Assembly: GCF_000002235.5 (NCBI RefSeq)
Contig: NW_022145606.1
Location: 45,274,692-45,338,691 of the forward strand
From: Strongylocentrotus purpuratus
Taxonomy: Eukaryota > Echinodermata > Echinoidea > Camarodonta > Strongylocentrotidae
Length of the DNA stretch: 64,000 nucleotides
Direction: 5' to 3'
Positions 15,467-37,669 of this stretch are shown piece by piece; position 1 is the first letter of the stretch, and each line of letters begins with the position of its first letter. The notes beneath the pieces are model-generated. The model made no database searches. It was not told where the DNA came from and saw only the letters and a list, made by a program, of their open reading frames with translations. The translations under genes and the position numbers were made by a program.

Positions 15467-15806
15467 TATTCCCCGCAATTAATGTCATAATGTTTGATAA
15501 AAATGATACATTATTACGAGCGAAATTCCAAATCGTCACCTTTCCCCGCAATTAATGTCATACTGTTTGACCGAGATTTTAGCGATACATGAAAATATAA
15601 GCAATGAAAATCTTTCTATAATACACTTCCCCGCAATTAATGTCATAATGTTTGACCAAAATGTTTTTCAGTAGTATATGAAAATACAAAACAATGTTCT
15701 TTAAAACATTATGCATAGCATTAATAACACATCACATCTTAATCTGACAAGTAAATATTTAATTCTTGTCTTCAAATTCAAAACTCTCTTCTTTTTTTTT
15801 TTTTTT
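15467..15806 (-). promoter_or_regulatory. Region between integrase and 3' LTR with three polypurine-tract-like repeats
   Basis: The block 'attgcggggaa' (minus strand) together with about 20 flanking bases occurs at 15469, 15542 and 15627. The copy touching the LTR sits where plus-strand DNA synthesis is primed. A 20-base poly-T follows at about 15787. Confidence 0.6.
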
Positions 15807-17132
15807 TTACTCTTGTAACGCCGATATTGGAAGCCGCAGTGGATTTCTATGCTGGCCTTTAGTTACTCGATTAGACCTCCTACGCGGTACCTCGGGACTG
15901 GGGTTCTCAAGTTGAGAGTTGTCTATCTCATCAGGTACTATATCTCCGCTCAGATTGAGAACGTCATCCGTACCATTTTCTTCATTCTCAACATTTGCTC
16001 CGTCGTGGTCATTTCCCTCATCTGGAATATATTCATCGTCACGAATGTCTACTCGCAGGTTGTTCTGATCCCCTGGAATATTCATCGGTCGATCCCACAA
16101 GAAAGTGAAAGAGGGGGTGTTCTCTTCTATAGAACGAGTCGAGGGGTGTTGTGACGTGGTATGGTCACTTCTGCTTTCCTGAACAATATGAACTGGCATC
16201 TCTTCACGTGGGTCTGGAATCAGCAACCTTCTGTTCACTACTTTGGTTGGTCCTCCTAACATTGGTCGAATTTTGTAAACGTCACCCGTGTCATTTACCG
16301 CCGTGATTATGAAGGGATCTCTCAACACTTTGTCGTCAAGCTTGTGTCGACCCTCAAACGCGCACTTCTTGATCAGTACCCGGGTGCCAATGCTTAGTGT
16401 GGAACTCATTGGTAGAGCATCATGTCTGATCTTTTCACTTCTCAAGATCGCTTCCATGTTTTGCTTAGCAACCGTATGAGCATGTTGTAGCGACTTCGAA
16501 TGCTCTGTAAGAAAGTCCTCATTCCAGTCTGCTTCGCTATTCCCAATTAGCTGGTCGATTGGTGTGTGCGGCTCTCTCCCATACAGGAGACGGTATGGCG
16601 ATAGCCCTGTTGTTCCATGAGGGGTGCAGTTGTATAGGAAAACCAGCTGGTGGATCAGCCCAGGCCACTTTCTCCGACGATCTGGCTCAAGGGAACGAAT
16701 CATGCTGCATAACGTTCGGTTGAACCTTTCCGTTTGTCCATTGCCTTGTGGATAGTACGGTGTGGTGTGTGTCTTCTCAATTCCGTACAGTTTGCATAAT
16801 TCTCGGACAAGAGAGCTCTCGAAATTTCGTCCTTGATCGGAGTGGATACGAAGTGGAGCACCGTAGTGGACTATCCAACCATCGATTAAGGCACGTGCAA
16901 CAACTGCTGCAGTCTGGTTCTTGCAGGGGATTGCTCGTGCAAACTTGGTGAATGCATCAGTGATTACCAAGACATCCTCGTATCCACCTTGACCCTTATC
17001 CAATTTCAGAAAATCGATTGCGATCAGTTCTAGGGGCTTGAATGCCAGCAAGTGTCGTCTTGGAGTTCGTATTGTCGGTGTTGGCGTCTTAGCTGCAATG
17101 CAGGCAAAGCACTTCTTGATGTGTGCTCTCAC
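15807..17132 (-). pseudogene. Integrase part of the Gypsy pol
   Basis: About 441 residues encode the integrase of the element, the enzyme that joins cDNA to host DNA. The zinc-domain C-x2-C (CFAC) is at its start. The catalytic D,D,E triad is visible: D in AIDFLK, D in HSDQGR, and E in GQTERF. A C-terminal acidic, Pro-rich tail ends in a basic RRRSNR segment. It is separated from the upstream zinc-domain half by a frameshift near 17130-17140, so the copy cannot make one polyprotein. Confidence 0.85.
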
Positions 17133-17476
17133 ATCATATTACACATTCCTGGCCAGAAACATCTTTCTCGCAGGATTGCTATGGTTCTGTTTATCCCTTG
17201 ATGGCCCCATTGGTCATGAGCCATCTGTAGCATCTTCTCTTGGAGGCCTTTGGGAACTAACAACTGCCTTCTCTGTGGATGTTTGGAATCTGGTGGTCGT
17301 CTGTACAATACCCCTCCACAGTCTTTGAGGTACATGCGTTCTTTCATCCAGGACTTTGTCTCTCTGTTCTCGCTTTTCATTTCATCCTCTGGCTTCCATC
17401 CATCTCTTATGTATTGTCTGCAAGCTGACAGTGCATCATCTTGCTGCTGCAGAATCTCAAGTTTCTCTGTGGAATA
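17129..17476 (-). pseudogene. RNase H-integrase connector and HHCC half of Gypsy pol
   Basis: Continues in the same frame after the TAA at 17477-17479, and reads through a connector into the integrase N-terminal zinc domain (H-x4-H type spacing in AHDQWGHQG, then FWPGMC). It ends at a TGA created by a one- or two-base frameshift. Confidence 0.75.
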
Positions 17477-19594
17477 TTATGATGGGTATACTTCAGGAGC
17501 TGGCCGAGGTGCTTCTTCTGGCCCCTGATCACTGTTTACTGTAACTTCCACTGGTAAGACAGTAGTTACTGTCAGAGCACCGATCATCTCTCTCACCTCT
17601 TGTTCATCATTGCCAGGACAGCGGCTGAGAGCATCAGCACATTTATTGAGCTTGCCAGGGCGAAATCTGATGTCTAGCTGAAAGGGTGCTAGCTGGGCTA
17701 CCCATCGTTGTTCAGTTGCCCCCAGTTGGGCGGTTTGAAGATGGGCCAACGGGTTGTTGTCTGTGTAGACGGTACACTTTGAACCTATCAGATATCCTTT
17801 GAACTTCTCTACCACCGCCCATTTCAGTGCTAACAGTTCAATCTTGAAGCTGGAGAAGTCCGGGTAGTTATTTTCAGCTCCACGCAGACTGCGGCTTGCG
17901 AATGAGATCGGGTGAAGGTGACCGTTTTCATCTGCCTGTGATAGACAGGCACCTAGTCCTTTGAGAGAAGCATCGACCTCGAGAACAAACTCTTTTCCAA
18001 ACTTCGGATAGGTTAGCACTGGAGTTGAGGACAGTCTTTCTTTCAGTTTTTGAAAGGATTCTTCTGCTTTGTCTGTCCACACAAACTTTGGATCCAGCAT
18101 AGTCTTCTCAGGCTTCCTCTTTCTCTTCTTTTGCGACTTCTGTCCGATTAGTGCATGAAGAGGAGCTGTCAGTCTTGTGAAGTCAGGGACAAACCTCCGA
18201 TAGTACGACGCAAGGCCAAGGAAAGACCTCAACTCTGATCCATTCTGGGGTGTTGGCCAACTCTTGATTCTCTCCACCTTGCTTGGATCGACCATCACGC
18301 CCTTCTTGCTGACGATGTGTCCTAAGTGGGCAACTTCTCCCCTGAACAAGTGACATTTCTCTCCTTTCAACTTTAGACCATGCTTCGTCAACCGGGCAAA
18401 AACTTCTCCAAGTCTTTCCAAATGTTCCTCAAAAGTTCTAGAAAATACCAACACATCATCGAGGTACAGAATTAGTTTTGTGAAGTTCATATCACTGAAG
18501 ATCACCTCCATCACCCTCTGGAAGGTGCTTGGACTGTTGCAAAGACCTTGCGGCATTCTCTCAAATTCGAAGAGTCCCCATGGAACACGAAAAGCGGTCA
18601 AGGGCACAGAGTCAGGATGCATGGTGATTTGAAAGTACCCATGAGACAGATCCAGAGAAGAGAAGTATCTAGCCCCATCCATGACTTCCAGGGATTCATC
18701 AATTCTGGGTAACGGGAAAGAGTCTTTCACTGTAATCTTGTTCAATTGTCGGTAGTCGATACATAGGCGTAGGGCTCCTGATCGTTTTCTAACTAAAACG
18801 ACTGGGCTTGCATATGGGCTAGCAGACCCCCTGATGATCTTTCGTTCAAGCATGTCTTGCAGAAGTTCACGAACTTCTGATGTCTCGTTGGGGTTAATTC
18901 TTCGATATGGCAGGCGTATTGTCTTGTCAGAGGTCACCTTTATCTCATGAGGGATAAGATCACACTGTCCCAAATCAAACTCATCTCTGGAAAAAGCTGC
19001 TTCATGATCTGCTAGAAGTTTAGCAATCCTAGATGCCTCATGATAGTCCATCCCACATAAGCTGAGGCCATGAGGAAGCAATACTTCTGTTCCATCAGTG
19101 AAGGTAAACGTTTCCTGTGTAGTGATATCATTTGTTGGTTGGGTTTCTCCTCTGTGTTCGAACTGGCCAACATTGTCGTTGTCATCTTGAACCGATTCTG
19201 TTGTGGCAATCATTACATTACAAACATCCACCTCAAGTTGGTCCTCTCTGTTTTGAAGATGAACTTCACTTCGTTCTTCTACTTGCACAGCAGATGCCAC
19301 AATTGAGTGAGGTGGTAGGATGAACTCATTTTCTCCAGCATTAATAAGGAGTAAACGTAACTCTCTATTCCCGGTAGCACAACCTTCAATCACATGAACT
19401 TGAGAACTCTCCAGCTTAGTCAGATCCTGGATGAACCAGACACTTGACTCATTGGCAGCTTCACCACCTTGAGAGGACTTCATCGCACATTCTACATGTT
19501 GTATGGTCCTGGCTGGCAACACTACCTCCAAGGCACCCGTGACAACCTCTCGTATTTGTGCATTGTCCACTCCTTTAAATTTCAAGCAGTCCTT
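17477..19594 (-). pseudogene. Gypsy pol: reverse transcriptase and RNase H
   Basis: The open frame runs from an ATG inside the LTR remnant (19723) for 748 residues; only the part from about residue 44 is pol. It begins with the inter-domain region downstream of protease, then reverse transcriptase: the LPYRR entry motif, a DYRQLN block, SSLDLSHGY with catalytic Asp, the FERMPQGLCN block, and the YLDD active site at about residue 420 (18455-18466). RNase H follows, with LEVDAS, a conserved Glu in FKIELLAL, and VYTDNN. The frame ends in an in-frame TAA at 17477-17479. The YLDD and RNase H acidic residues look intact; the stop, the downstream frameshift and the lost gag/protease make this copy non-autonomous. 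Cytoplasmic particle enzyme in active relatives. Confidence 0.92.
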
Positions 19595-19946
19595 GTAAAT
19601 AACAATCTCCATTAGCAGGCACAAATTAGTGCTTCTCTCCTCTCTCTCAAATCTACAATGTCTCTCTGTCCCTGCTATAGCAGCTCTGGGTGCACAGACC
19701 CCGAACAAAAGAAAATCACTCATCCACTAAAACTTACAATAGGATCCCCAATCATGCCTATAGGGTATCAGTACATTGGGCAATACAGGTACCCCCAAAA
19801 AGGCGGGAAAGTAAGGCTATTGTCTGATGAGGAAGGGGGGGTAGCTTACATTGTAGACTGCTCCACCTACAATTCCTTATACACTAATGCACCAATACAC
19901 TATAATACATTATGGCATAATTACCTCAACATTCCATATTACAACA
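19595..19946 (-). repeat. Truncated 5' LTR (U3 part) of the Gypsy element
   Basis: 352 bases identical to 15115-15466, ending in CAACA followed by the TTGA TSD (19947-19950). It abuts pol directly. Confidence 0.9.
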
Positions 19947-19989
19947 TTGATATACATTGCAAATCTGTCGATATATAGAGACTCGGTGC

Positions 19990-21944
19990 CAGGCGCGCCG
20001 GAAGCAGTTTTAGATTGGGGGAGGGGGGGGGGGGGAGCATACATTCCAGGGGGCTCACCTTCCAGGGGCAGTGACGTAACAAGCAAAAACGTACGTTTGG
20101 AAGGGGTGGGGGGGGGGGCTGAAGAAAAATCTGAATCACCACCACTCTCACACGTTACATGCAGGCCCCGCGATTTTCAAAGTAGATTATTAACGATCAG
20201 GTAGAGCGTAAATTGGCGTGGGGTCCAGGGGCTGAGCCCCCAGAACCTCAGGGGTTTTAGGCATTGAAATTATGGTCAGAAAAGCATATTTAGATACCTA
20301 ATTATTTGTGACACTGGCAGGCCACTAATTGGCGGAGAGTCCAGGGTCGAGCAGAGCCCCTGGAAGCTCGGGGTTTTGGGCATTTAATTACGGTCAGATG
20401 AGCATCCAGGCCAAGCGCGTAGCCAGGATTTCATTTTAGGGGGGGGGGCGGTAGTGAGCACGCGAAGCGTGCCGAAACACTTACAGAGCTTCCCCCAAAG
20501 ACGTTTAAAGCTTTGAGGTTTCATCAAATTATAAGAGAATGAAGACGATTCGTTGGACCATTCTCGACTCTTAATCCTTATCTAAATTCAGTTTCTGTTG
20601 ACGTTTCATTAGAAAGAAGACGATTCGCTGTACCTTCACGGTCCTCGACTCTTAATCTTTGTTTGAATCAAGTTCCCCTGCCTCCGCGCATAGCGCGGAA
20701 GCTCTGAAGTTTTATTAGATTATTAAAGAAAGAAGAAGATTCGTTGTACCATTCTCGATCGACTCTTAATCCTTGTCTGAATTCAGTCCCCCCCCCCCTC
20801 CCCTCCCGCGGAAGCTTTGACGTTTCATAAATTATTAGAGAAAGAAGACGATTTGTTGTACCGTTCTCGACTCTTAATCCTTATCTGAATTCAGTTCCCC
20901 CCCTCCCCTCCCGCGCGAAGCGCAGAAACTTAGACGTTTCATTAAATTATTAGAGAACGAAGACGATTCGTTGTACCGTTCTCGACTCTTAATCCTTTTT
21001 CTTCCTACGTCCTCTTCCTTTCTTCTTTTTTTCTCTCTTTTTTTTTGGGGGGGGGGGGCGACTGCCCCCACCGCCCCCCCTGGCTACGCGCCTGATCCAG
21101 GGCCCCAACTTAGGGCCCTTGGTGGGGTCTAGGGGGCAGAGCCCCCGGAAGCTCGGGGGTTTGAGGTATTTAATAACGATCAGATGAGCATACAGGGGAC
21201 CGCCTTAGGGCCCTTGGTGGGGTCCGGGCGCATAGCCCCCGCAAGCTCTGGGGTTTTAGGCATTTAATTACTGTCAGATGAGCATATTTTGATACCTCAT
21301 TTGTGACATTAGCAGGTCACATATTTTTTCTCTCTCTCTTTCTTTTGTTTTCTGTAACAAACTTTTTCAAAAAGTGAGGGGGGCTCGAGCCCCCGAGCCC
21401 GGCCGTTCCACAGACCCTGACATACAAGCATATTTTTCGCCCGACTGTAAATTTTGGAATTTCTAATTTTTCAACAAAATCATGATGACTTACAAAAAAA
21501 TTGAGAATACCGGAAAATCATGTCATTTCAGCAACATTTGTAAATCACTGGTATCCAATAAAAAATAACCACCCTCCCCCCCCCCCCCCCCCCCATCAGT
21601 ACGCCAGCGCGTTCAGGGGCTCATATGAGCTGCATCCCTATAACAAAAAACAGACCCGCTTTCCTATTCTCTCACAATATGTCAACGATGTGGGCGTATC
21701 GCTTTTTATAAAAATCTCCATTGATAAAATTAGGTAGCATGCGCAATTTTTAGGAAATTTAATTCCTGTTAACTTCTTTGAATGGAATTTTATACGTCAT
21801 TTAATTTAGGTTTTTATTATTGTTATGTTCTTTTGGGTTAAAAATACAAACCATCTTCACTCCTTTACTCCTTATTTACCTTATTTTTTTGAGGGGGGGG
21901 GGGAACTCCCCCCCCCCCCCCCCCCCACTTCCGGCGCCTATATG
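19990..21944. mobile_element. hAT-like element (CAGGCGCGCCGGAAG family), copy 1
   Basis: Ends CAGGCGCGCCGGAAG and CTTCCGGCGCCTATATG. Flanks CTCGGTGC (19982-19989) and CTCGCGGTGC (21945) suggest an imperfect 8-bp TSD; the X1/X2-type flank at 39220 has the unbroken 'gactcggtgcaaacttgcg'. The interior carries the 'catttaattacggtcagatg' units also seen in the other copies. It contains a nested element. Confidence 0.75.
20408..21092. mobile_element. Nested hAT-like element inside copy 1
   Basis: Ends CAAGCGCGTAGCCAGGA and CCTGGCTACGCGCCTG; flanks ATCCAGGC and ATCCAGGG form an 8-bp TSD with one mismatch. The interior has several 'gaagacgattcgttgtacc' repeats separated by 'ctcgactcttaatcc' and G-rich tracts. 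No transposase. Confidence 0.75.
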
Positions 21945-22360
21945 CTCGCGGTGCAAACTTGCGATTGATTGGAGGACAGTTGCGATTGGTTTGGATCAAT
22001 CGCAATTAACACTTTGTACTTCGGCTCCATGTAGCTATAGGCCTATCATGCAGCTAGATGGGGCTGCATGGGCGGGGATCGGAGAGGGGCTCCCGCCCCC
22101 CCCCCCCCGGCCCTTTAAGAAAATTTCATGCATCACTAAACACAGAAGAAGGAAAAAAAATCGCTCAAATCGAAAATGCATATTGGGATGGATAAAGTGA
22201 TGGGGGGTGGGATGATTCATGGTTAATCACAATAACGATGATAAGATAAGTAAACTTCCCCTAACAACTGGATGATGTTGTTATGAGATAAATACCAACC
22301 TCGACAAACGATAATTAAATGGCTATTAATTATTCACAAATCACAGCCCTCGATCGCACA
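21945..22360. other. 5' flank of X1, paralogous to 39225-39960
   Basis: Blocks 'cttgcgattgattggagg', 'tttggatcaatcgcaatt' and 'gataattaaatggctattaa' are shared with the X2 5' flank. No exon seen. Confidence 0.65.
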
Positions 22361-22368
22361 TCCTTGGT

Positions 22369-22381
22369 CGACCTTTGACCT
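22369..22381. promoter_or_regulatory. DR1-like nuclear-receptor half-site pair
   Basis: CGACCTTTGACCT is one base from an inverted AGGTCA-N-AGGTCA direct repeat. It is conserved 5' of X2 at 39987-39999, just upstream of the inferred first exon. Binding is not shown. Confidence 0.25.
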
Positions 22382-22399
22382 GAACCCTGGGCTCTCGAA

Positions 22400-22507
22400 G
22401 TAAACATCATGCCACGCGCGCGACGAGGATCGGAGACTACTGCTAATCTCCACACGGCCACACCGTTTATCATCATCACTTCAAATAGCTATTATTTCTT
22501 CATTCAG
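22400..22507 (+). other. Candidate 5' UTR exon of X1
   Basis: A conserved block (gagactactgctaatctcc, acggccacaccgtt) ends in TTCAG|GTGAGT, a strong splice donor preserved in X2 at 40133. Exon A has 19 non-coding bases after an acceptor, so an upstream non-coding exon is required; this is the best candidate. The 5' limit is not defined. Confidence 0.5.
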
Positions 22508-22695
22508 GTGAGTTATCTCGAAGATCTGAATTCTGTAACTGTAAGCATGATTTAATCCTAAGATAGTACCATGCAGACTTGTACAACTAAATTATCTACA
22601 AATCTGCAAGACATCTAGCTAGACTCTAGCGCTGCAAACGTGCTAATATTAATAATGGGCAGCATGCAGCAATTGCACACACGAATAGTCAATAG

Positions 22696-22703
22696 GTCTA
22701 CAC
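22696..22703. other. Empty target site of the X2 palindromic element
   Basis: A single GTCTACAC at the position where X2 has two copies (40294-40301 and 44821-44828) flanking a 4.5 kb insertion. Confidence 0.85.
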
Positions 22704-23064
22704 AAAACACAGATGCACGCAAAAACAATGAACACGATGTGGCTGATCGCGATCGGCAAGTTTGACAGAGTCTAGACTTCCAATTTTAATGTTTAAATTA
22801 TTCCTTTTAACATGGGTAAGTTAAAAAAAAATTGTATTTTACTGTTTTTTAGGTGTCACTAATGCAGTGCCTATTTTTAGTGAAATTAGTCTAGTTGAGT
22901 TGTGTACAGTGGAAATGAGTGGTGTTTGAATTTATGTTGAGAATCGACAATAGCACATCTTGTAATACACAGCCAGGATAGTAATGCAGCTATGTGTGCA
23001 CGACATATATAGGTCTACTGCACACTAGGCCTACAGCAAAGGTAACCCGACACATGCTCTGGCG

Positions 23065-23170
23065 ATAAATGCTCCGCAAAAAACGACAATTGTTCCGCGA
23101 CAGTTGCTCCGCCGACAATTGCTCAGCCGATATTTGCTCCGCCGACATTTTGCTCCGCCGACAATATTTC
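23065..23170. repeat. Minisatellite, about 15-bp unit GCTCCGCCGACAATT
   Basis: About six degenerate units. The same array with about 12 units lies in X2 at 45195-45385. Located in intron 1. Confidence 0.85.
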
Positions 23171-23777
23171 TTTCATGGGTTATTTTTTTGTTTTTGTTTT
23201 GTTGTTGTTATTCAGGGACGTAGCCAGCATTTTGAGAAGGGAGATGCATTTTAATTCCCCGATCAGAAGACACTGATGGAAGAAAAAGAAGTGATAAACC
23301 TTTGCGAAAGACGCAATCCTTTTTTTTGGGGGGGGGGGGGGTGGAGCAGGTGCAGAAGTTTTTAAGTAATAGATCTAGATAAACTTTTCACAATAATGAG
23401 TATCTAACAGAGTTTTCTTGCTGCGGGGACGGGTCAGGCACGTTACGGCGATGTCAATTTAATATTTAGCGAGCGGGCGGTTTTAAGCTTATTTTATATT
23501 GAATAGCATCTACCTGCCTTCGACCCTTCTTCGTCTGACTTACCGGTACAAATGAAGGTCACAAATCTACAGAATTTACATTTTTGGATAGATCTATCAT
23601 TATTGAAGGAAAAATTATTATCTAAAGATCATAATGGTGAGAGCAACCAGTGGCATGAATGACCTGCCATATAGTTAAGTCTTTGTGAAACACTCCCCTG
23701 GGTCCTGTTTCACAAAGCCTTTTTTAAATGACAAATGACTAAAATCAGTGACAAATCTGCTGATAACCAATCAGAAG

Positions 23778-24835
23778 TAGGTAGGCCAATGCCCAAATCT
23801 AACTTTTTAATTACTAATTTGTTTATAATAAAACAAAGATTAAAAGAAAGCATTTTATTTCACTAAGACAACTCGCCCATCTGCCGACTTAATAAGTTCC
23901 ATAAAATAGGAGATATCCAGCTCCTTTGAAGGCATTTCCTTCTACGCCTATCCGTACGTAAGAGCCTTGAAACAATTATATTTCATGTCACAAAATTACG
24001 TTCATAATTAGACAGGCCCGAGGGAATGGGCGTGTCATTGTCCAGACAAAGTTCATGATGAAGTTTAAAACTTCGCGTGAAAGTGCAATCACTCAACAGC
24101 GGCTAGCCTTGAATCAGTCGCACACGTACACACCGACATAAGGTACTGTGTGTGAGACAACGAGAGATTTGTCTGGCGCGCGATATGACTGGAGCTCATA
24201 CATATTCATATTATGATGTCGCAAGACCTACATATTTGGCTAGAACAATAAGACCACTGTTCACAGTTTTTCTTCTCATTTTGAGATGGCTGTAGCTATA
24301 GGGCTCAAACCAACGCAAGATTGACATAAACATCGTACTCTATCTACCTTCGAATGTTCAGTTTGTAAAAATCTGTATTTAAAAAGATATAATCTTTTTT
24401 CTTTATATTTTCTAGTGGTTAGGAGTGACAATTGTGAACATCTGAAATGTTGATCTCTATCAAAAGTTCTTTACTCAAAACGGATCCCATATTTTTAGGG
24501 TCTACCTTCTGCCAATGAGAAGGTTTTTAGTGAGCAAACCTGTACGCCCTCTAGGATTTTCTTAGTCGGTGGTGTGTGAGCGCCAAGTAGCTTCTGCTAC
24601 GACAATTATTGGATTAAAATACATCAAAATCTGCAAGATCGTCAACAAATGGTGAAAGACCGTTACAGATCCGTGATTATAGGTATGTTGTGAAATGTAT
24701 CATTGTATTTTCTTTTCTTATTTTCATCAATTTTTATTTTTACATCATTTTTTTCGCTCTGCTAATTTTTTGAAGTGGACGACGAGCGCACAAATCGTAG
24801 GCGTAGAAACCTTATGCCCGGGCATTGGCCTCCCT
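23778..24835. mobile_element. TIR element with 8-bp TSD in X1 intron 1
   Basis: Ends TAGGTAGGCCAATGCCC and GGGCATTGGCCTCCCT; TSD ATCAGAAG at 23770-23777 and 24836-24843. X2 has the intact site at 46004-46011. hAT-like by TSD length; no transposase. It interrupts an older MITE (23695-24915) with tgtttcaca-type inverted ends. Confidence 0.9.
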
Positions 24836-25010
24836 ATCAGAAGCGAGGATTTCAGTAGCTATATTATAACAAAAACTGTCATTTGTCACCGATGACAAGT
24901 TCTGTGAAACACCCCCCTGGTCTAACTCAAAAGACTGTTATTAGACTTCTTTTCCACCTTTTCCTTCTTTTCCACCTTTTCCTTCCCACAGGTAACGCCC
25001 TATTGCCACC

Positions 25011-35480
<10,470 letters not shown>

Positions 35481-36566
35481 GGAAAATTCTCCCAGAGCAA
35501 TAAGGATCTTGAATAAACTTGAGTAAAGTACAACCATAAAGCAAATGAAATGCAGAATCAATCGAGAAAAAATGGGAAGGCTTCCAATGAAGAAGAAAAA
35601 GGATGAAACGTTACTGATTAAAATTGTTAAAAAAATCAAATGTAAATGAATAACTTAGAAGCAGTAATTTGCTTTACGAGTTTGAAATAAATTCTGGTTA
35701 TGAAATTTACAAAGAAAAATGACCTCTGACTATAAACAAAATGAATATCGTTATTGCATATTTCAAATGAAACTCGTAGGGTTATTTATACTGAATAGAT
35801 TGATATAACTTTATTCAGATTATATGAATAACCCAGTTGTTTACGGTATGTATGTATGTGCTCAATTGTACGGACTTGAGATTCGTGTAACCAAATCAGG
35901 TTTAAATGTATCTCAATAGTCAAAATTCTAATTGCATACATTAGTTGTTGCTAGGTAGGATTGGGATAACAAATTATAGCTGGCCCTACCTGACAACACG
36001 TAATATATGCAATTTGAATGCTGACCTCTGAATTACAATTATTTGTAACGGGTGAATGAAATAATTCATATTAAGGCACTTAAAGGTAATTATACAAAGT
36101 TTTGGGATGGGGTCATGAATTTGGTTCAAATGGACATATTGGAAGCATATGCGATCCTACAATATTCAGGGATCGTTGTTGCGGTTAAAATCGAGTCGAA
36201 AGTTATGAAATCTTTATGTTATATAGCTCCCTCTCAAGGTCAAGATATTAATTAAGCCTGAAACAATTTTCTCATGACTAAAATCGACCAATTAGCTATT
36301 CCCGTTTGGAAATTATATATCACAACTACATATTCTGAGATTTTCATGGTCACAGCTACCATTATACGGCCGTAGGCGCTATTTGAAATTCATCAAAACT
36401 TACCGGGAGCACCGGTAAATTTTTATATTCAATTTTTCTCGAAAGGAGAAGTGTTTTAGGGGCTAATTTTTCTTGTGCTTATAATACATCTACATGGGCA
36501 TCCAAATATATCAAAATTGTAAACTTTCCACCCAATTTTCAAATTTCCCAAAACTTTGTATTACCT
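35481..36566. other. 3' flank of X1
   Basis: A candidate AATAAA is at 35686-35691. The first 390 bases match the D0 3' flank. No gene recognised in the remainder. Confidence 0.5.
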
Positions 36567-36966
36567 TTAAAGATAAAGGTGAGTTCTGCAACAACAAAAA
36601 GAAAATGGAGAATTGAACGAAACTTACACTGAATGTTCAAGACTACAAATAAATGTCATTTTATAAACAATTTTGGTAGAAAATGTATACTGGCTGAGTA
36701 ATGAGCATGCATAGAAAGATTAGGAAATCAAGGTTAGCTAGTAGCCCCGACACCATTTGAGTAGTCCCATATACATCTTTATGTGAACAGTGCTTGTTAC
36801 TTTACCAAGACCGGGCCAAATTTATTATGATTTTGATGACGTACTCCAGAACTTTACAGCTATTCACACCAATACTTACATGCTACATGATCAACTTTTT
36901 CTGATCCATGCCACACCTTTTCTTTCACAATGCAATCGGATGACCAGAACTCACCCTTATCTTTAA
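36567..36966 (-). mobile_element. Snap-back MITE, TTTAAAG family (copy c, inverted)
   Basis: Ends ttaaagataaaggtgagttc and its complement gaactcacccttatctttaa; internal blocks are reversed relative to copies a, b, d and e. Confidence 0.85.
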
Positions 36967-37009
36967 TTATTAACTTGGTTACATTAAAGTGACTCGCGGT
37001 AATTGTTGA

Positions 37010-37510
37010 GGGTTGATTAAAAAACTGTGTACATTTTGTATGAAATGTTACTCCTTATACTTTACTTACCCAGTAACAGGCAAAAAATCCGGAGAAAATT
37101 CTCAAACCACAAAGATATTTATGGTTTTCTTTGAAGGCGTCATTGTGCAACACTATCTAACAGTGATTAACAATAAATTCTCCCAACCATTCTTTGAATT
37201 TTCCCATCCATTGTTCCATGAAATTTAGACATGATCGAGACAGGCTTTTAAAAACTTTCAACACTTACATGTCTGGAATGGTATATAGAGCCAATTCATT
37301 GCTTTGTGACGATTTACATTCACTTAAAATGTAATTAAATTGTAACAATAGAGTCGGGAGAATTAAGGAATCGATCAGATTAGTTTTTTCCTAATTTTAT
37401 CATTAATAATGTTCGGTTTTCACTCACACTTTTAGATTATCTTTAATTGTACATCTAGCATTGAAGTCACTACCTTCTCTCAACTGAACAATGTTACAAA
37501 GTCCCTTCAA
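37010..37510 (-). repeat. Dispersed repeat Y (also 55130-55630, partial 52515-52680)
   Basis: The reverse complement matches 55130-55630 through blocks such as 'caaagcaatgaattggctct' and 'ttcaaagaaaaccataaa'. Class unknown. Confidence 0.7.
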
Positions 37511-37669
37511 GAAATTGTTCTATTCAATAAAGTACAGTACAAATAATGTATGCTTACATATTTACTATTTGACTGAAAGAAGTTGGTATGTTGATAATGT
37601 TGCATATTAACAGCTGCACATTCTTAAAATTCTAACAAGAAACCAACAAGCTTGTTAGTGTTTCAATTT

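Larger units (their letters stand above)
14036..19946 (-). mobile_element. Ty3/Gypsy LTR retrotransposon, deleted at its 5' (gag) end
   Basis: Order on the minus strand: partial 5' LTR (19946-19595), pol remnant (from about 19594 to 15807), a leader with repeated polypurine tracts, then a complete 3' LTR. About 1.08 kb of the 5' LTR, the primer-binding site, gag and protease are absent; the junction is at 19594/19595. The identical LTR fragments show that insertion is recent. Reverse transcription makes two full LTRs, so the deletion must have followed insertion, or be an assembly collapse. Confidence 0.85.

Noticed and set aside
15178..15555. 125-codon plus-strand frame, repeated at 19658
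   Set aside because: Lies in the LTR and is duplicated only because the LTR is.
36052..36255. 67-codon plus-strand frame
   Set aside because: No domain, no splice support, AT-rich intergenic setting.
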